A stretch of DNA of 7,993 bases from RGIG8748 sp045578205 (GTDB lineage: Bacteria > Bacillota > Clostridia > UMGS1810): positions 1 to 7,993 of the forward strand of contig JAZNJU010000077.1 of assembly GCA_045578205.1 (NCBI GenBank), in the 5' to 3' direction. Position 1 is the stretch's first letter. The number at the start of each line of letters is the position of its first letter. Positions 6,064-7,993 of the stretch are shown here, piece by piece. A program made the position numbers and the translations under genes. The notes beneath the pieces are model-generated. The model was given only the letters and a program-made list of their open reading frames with translations. It had not been told where the DNA came from and did no database searches.

Positions 6064-6717
6064 TTACAATTCCTCAAAAGCATTTAATAAATTTTCTATG
6101 TTTTCGTAATTATAAAAAGTCATCATCTCTTTTACTTTTTCACAATCATTACCCATAAGTTGTTGTTCGTTTTCAAATTCATCGAACCAATATTGACCAT
6201 CATTAAACAACGGTGCTAATGATACATCTGTCGTAGTTGCAAAATAATAATTTATTCCCTGTGCTTCACCTATTAAAGTTACACTATCATAGGTTCCATT
6301 ATTGGCAGTTTCTTCAGACATAATAAAAAACATTATCAACCCATATTGGTAATCTTCTGAAAAAGTCTTCTCTAAAATAGTCCCCCTAATACTTTTTCCA
6401 TAAAAACGAACAACCGCACATTCAGGGACTGTATCATCAACAAAGTAACTGCCTATCCAACCTTCAGGAAATTCAAATTTATATCCACATTCTTCATTTA
6501 CATAAATGTTAGTTGTAGGCACGTCTACTCCTGGGAATTCTTTTTTTATTTGTTGAATACGTTTTTCTAAAGAGTTATCTTGTTCCTCCTCAATGTCAAT
6601 TGAAACTTCTTCAGGAGCAACAACATCCTCTTTTACCATATTACCAGTCTGTTTATTGCATGCAGATATAAACAAAACCATCAAACACAAAACAAGTATT
6701 AATATATTTTTCCTCAT
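6064..6717 (-). CDS. putative lipoprotein of unknown function
   Basis: A 217-residue protein starting MRKNILILVLCLMVLFISAC. This is a basic tip, a hydrophobic helix, and the lipobox ISAC with the lipidated cysteine at residue 20, so it should be processed by Lgt and LspA and held on the outer face of the membrane. After an acidic linker (about 30-50) and a charged helix, the segment around YKFEFPEGWIGSYFVDD recalls the PsbP-like fold found in many Firmicutes lipoproteins, but I cannot assign a function. The frame is open to 6768, yet AGGTGAT (6724-6730) and the signal peptide fix the start at 6717. Repeat D lies upstream, giving a candidate promoter, and repeat C downstream. Its neighbours suggest no shared pathway. 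Confidence 0.8.
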   Translation of the reverse strand: MRKNILILVLCLMVLFISACNKQTGNMVKEDVVAPEEVSIDIEEEQDNSLEKRIQQIKKEFPGVDVPTTNIYVNEECGYKFEFPEGWIGSYFVDDTVPECAVVRFYGKSIRGTILEKTFSEDYQYGLIMFFIMSEETANNGTYDSVTLIGEAQGINYYFATTTDVSLAPLFNDGQYWFDEFENEQQLMGNDCEKVKEMMTFYNYENIENLLNAFEEL

Positions 6718-6739
6718 ATTTTCATCACCTATTTTCAGT

Positions 6740-6768
6740 ATTTTCGACATAATTCTTACTCGTGTCAA
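6740..6768 (-). promoter_or_regulatory. possible outward promoter at the left end of repeat copy D
   Basis: On the minus strand the inverted terminus contains a perfect TTGACA (6763-6768). After 17 bp comes GAAAAT (6740-6745), four of six to the -10 consensus. Transcription would begin just ahead of the AGGTGAT ribosome binding site of the lipoprotein gene. The -35 belongs to the repeat and the -10 to the gene side. Confidence 0.45.
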
Positions 6769-6947
6769 GACTGGCGAACAGTGAATAATAGGACCTACTA
6801 TTTTTTCCTGATTTTTTTACTGTGTTTTTTCTGAACGAAATTTTTTAGAACCCGCGAGAATACTGAATTTTCTCGCTCCCGATAGTATATGTAAATATCA
6901 AAATCGGCAAACTAATGTTTTAAATTGTATAGACTTGACACGAGTAA
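6756..6947. repeat. intergenic repeat element, copy D (short form, 14-bp perfect inverted termini)
   Basis: The cleanest copy, 192 bp. TTACTCGTGTCAAG (6756-6769) and CTTGACACGAGTAA (6934-6947) are perfect inverted repeats. Inside, in plus order, are AACAGTGAATAATA, then AGG-ACC-TACTATT without the 73-bp module, and AGAACCC. Hairpin I GCGAGAA (6854-6860) / TTCTCGC (6870-6876) follows, then hairpin II CCGAT (6879-6883) / ATCGG (6903-6907) and the tail CAAACTAATGTTTTAAATT. No coding frame occurs in it. No clear target-site duplication flanks it. It occupies the gap between the pRiA4b-like gene and the lipoprotein gene. Confidence 0.88.
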
Positions 6948-6964
6948 AATGGACTCCATTTAAT
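6935..6964 (+). promoter_or_regulatory. possible antisense promoter at the right end of repeat copy D
   Basis: The other terminus reads TTGACA (6935-6940) on the plus strand and, after 18 bp, TTTAAT (6959-6964), five of six to the -10 consensus. It would fire into the 3' end of the convergent pRiA4b-like gene as antisense RNA. The boxes are seen; activity is inferred. Confidence 0.3.
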
Positions 6965-6968
6965 CTTT

Positions 6969-7514
6969 CTAATCCCATTCACCTAAATCCTCATATGATT
7001 CTTGCATACGCTGAACCATACCTTTAAGCAAACAATTGCTGGTTTCTAAATCAAATTTCCTTATTTCATTTGTCTTAATCTGATTCAATAGTTCTTCAGG
7101 GCAAGTATCCTCAATAATACCCCAACCCATTCCATCTGTAATATACGGATAATGAGTACCTGTTCCTTTTTTCAATGGTGTACTTGATAAAAATTCTATA
7201 TCAAAAATCCAACCTGCACCATAATCATATTCAAGTAATAATGAATCTCCTGATTTCAATTTTAATGAGGACAATTTTACAGAAGTCGGATCTATAACTT
7301 CAACATCAAAATCTTCATAAAAATCATCAAAAACAATCTCGTATCTTTCATCGCCGAATTTCATACAAAACAAATGACTTCCCTCTGCTTCAAATGCAGT
7401 AAGAATAGCATAAACAAGTTTAGCAACGGTTGATACAGAGGTAATCTCAATATCACGCCATATATAATCTTCTAATTCTCTTAATCTTACTTTAAATCTA
7501 TAAACATCAGCCAT
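6969..7514 (-). CDS. plasmid pRiA4b ORF-3-like family protein
   Basis: A 181-residue soluble protein with the pattern of the pRiA4b ORF-3-like family (PF07929). It begins YRFKVRLRELEDYIWRDIEI (5-24), has the AFEAEGSHLFCMKFGDERY region (40-58), and the core LEYDYGAGWIFDIEF (94-108), where the family shows an aromatic-acidic YDFGDxW motif. The family's function is unknown; members are frequent on plasmids, transposons and genomic islands. The ATG at 7514 follows AGGAGG with a 7-nt spacer, so the start is secure. The second RhuM gene ends only about 62 bp upstream with no repeat element or terminator between them. The two are probably one transcription unit and one unit of the array. Repeat D begins 21 bp after its stop. 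Confidence 0.85.
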   Translation of the reverse strand: MADVYRFKVRLRELEDYIWRDIEITSVSTVAKLVYAILTAFEAEGSHLFCMKFGDERYEIVFDDFYEDFDVEVIDPTSVKLSSLKLKSGDSLLLEYDYGAGWIFDIEFLSSTPLKKGTGTHYPYITDGMGWGIIEDTCPEELLNQIKTNEIRKFDLETSNCLLKGMVQRMQESYEDLGEWD

Positions 7515-7576
7515 AGTAAAACCTCCTCAGAGTACTTCAACCACAAAAAATATACTCCTATTAGACCAGCATGAAA

Positions 7577-7993
7577 TTATTCTTGATTTTCTGTGATCAG
7601 TTTTAATGCCTTATCAAAATCGCTTTCATATAATCGGTCTTGTATAACTCTGTATTTCTCGAATTCGCTTTCAGCAAATGCTTTTGCTATTTCGGCAGTA
7701 ACCTTACCTTTATTTTGCAAAATGTCTGCATCGTTGAATTTCAGGAAAGCATCCAATTTACTTGCCCAATCAGCCATCGTCATAGGAATTCTTCTTCGTG
7801 CCTGTCTTATAGCATAATCAAGATACATTGTAACTATCTCATTAAGTTCAGTCATTTCTTCTATTGAAAGATAATTTTTCGCAATAGAAACATCCGCTTT
7901 CACAATTTTTCCGTTAGGTGCATTCTTCCAAGTGGTAAGCCCCATATTTTGTTTTTCGTGATTCGCACGGCTTACAATAACTTCTGCAGCCGT
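7577..7993 (-). CDS. second RhuM family protein, C-terminal part (cut by window edge)
   Basis: The frame is open to the window edge and gives 138 residues, beginning TAAEVIVSRANHEKQNMG. This lines up with residues from about 190 of the complete RhuM at 4724-5704. Shared landmarks are TAAEVI, IAKNYLS, IPMTMADW (IPMSMQDW in the other) and YESDFDKALKLI (LESDFDKAIKML). Many other positions differ, so the two are old paralogues or separately acquired homologues, not a recent duplication. The Met at 7945 is internal. The first half of the protein, including the expected helix-turn-helix, lies outside the window. It is followed after about 62 bp by the pRiA4b-like gene. Confidence 0.85.
   Translation of the reverse strand, partial: TAAEVIVSRANHEKQNMGLTTWKNAPNGKIVKADVSIAKNYLSIEEMTELNEIVTMYLDYAIRQARRRIPMTMADWASKLDAFLKFNDADILQNKGKVTAEIAKAFAESEFEKYRVIQDRLYESDFDKALKLITENQE

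Noticed and set aside
5888..6109. Plus-strand open frame through repeat copy C
   Set aside because: It covers non-coding repeat sequence and antisense lipoprotein sequence and has no ribosome binding site.
6718..6768. 17-residue N-terminal extension of the lipoprotein
   Set aside because: It would put a charged stretch before the signal peptide and use an ATG upstream of the element-derived promoter; the ATG at 6717 has a ribosome binding site and starts a proper signal peptide.
6854..6876. Hairpin I as an intrinsic terminator of the upstream gene
   Set aside because: On the minus strand the stem is followed by GGGTTC rather than a T-tract, and the same holds in B and C; termination is not supported.
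4486..6947. CRISPR array
   Set aside because: The repeats are long, diverged, 0.7-1.3 kb apart and separated by genes, not short identical repeats with spacers.

Overview
The window reads as a low-GC Gram-positive chromosome, most likely a gut-type Clostridia (Lachnospiraceae/Oscillospiraceae-like). The grounds are strong AGGAGG-type ribosome binding sites, near-consensus sigma-A promoters, and the gene families present (KdgK/Eda pair, MATE exporter, CapA-like metallophosphatase, RhuM proteins, a small lipoprotein). The genus assignment is inference.

Region 1 (1-2362) looks like ordinary chromosome. A minus-strand operon holds eda (KDPG aldolase) followed by the start of kdgK (2-keto-3-deoxygluconate kinase). 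Together they turn ketodeoxygluconate, for example from uronate or pectin breakdown, into pyruvate and glyceraldehyde-3-phosphate. A divergent intergenic region carries one good promoter on each strand. On the plus strand it drives a complete MATE-family multidrug/cation antiporter gene.

Region 2 (about 2363-2760) is a decayed minus-strand fragment of a polysaccharide-deacetylase-like gene. It has lost both ends and is squeezed between the MATE gene and the first copy of a repeat family.

Region 3 (about 2764-7993) is the unusual part. Five or more functionally unrelated genes all lie on the minus strand: a CapA-like protein, a small membrane-anchored protein with a probable AUA start, a RhuM protein, a lipoprotein, a pRiA4b ORF-3-like protein, and a second diverged RhuM cut by the window edge. 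Almost every gene junction is filled by a copy of one structured non-coding element of about 190-265 bp. Copies D (6756-6947), C (5763-6025) and B (4486-4726) are full or nearly full; A (4022-4081) and E (2764-2793) are remnants of the same end. The element has inverted termini (TTACTCGTGTCAAG in D), a hairpin whose stem changes by compensatory substitutions, a conserved CCGAT...ATCGG hairpin, and in B and C an extra 73-bp hairpin module. The outward-facing TTGACA in the termini could act as a promoter -35 for the next gene. The layout of gene, element, gene, all in one direction, resembles a gene-cassette array or a MITE-like intergenic element that trafficks genes. No recombinase or transposase is visible in the window, so the mechanism is open.
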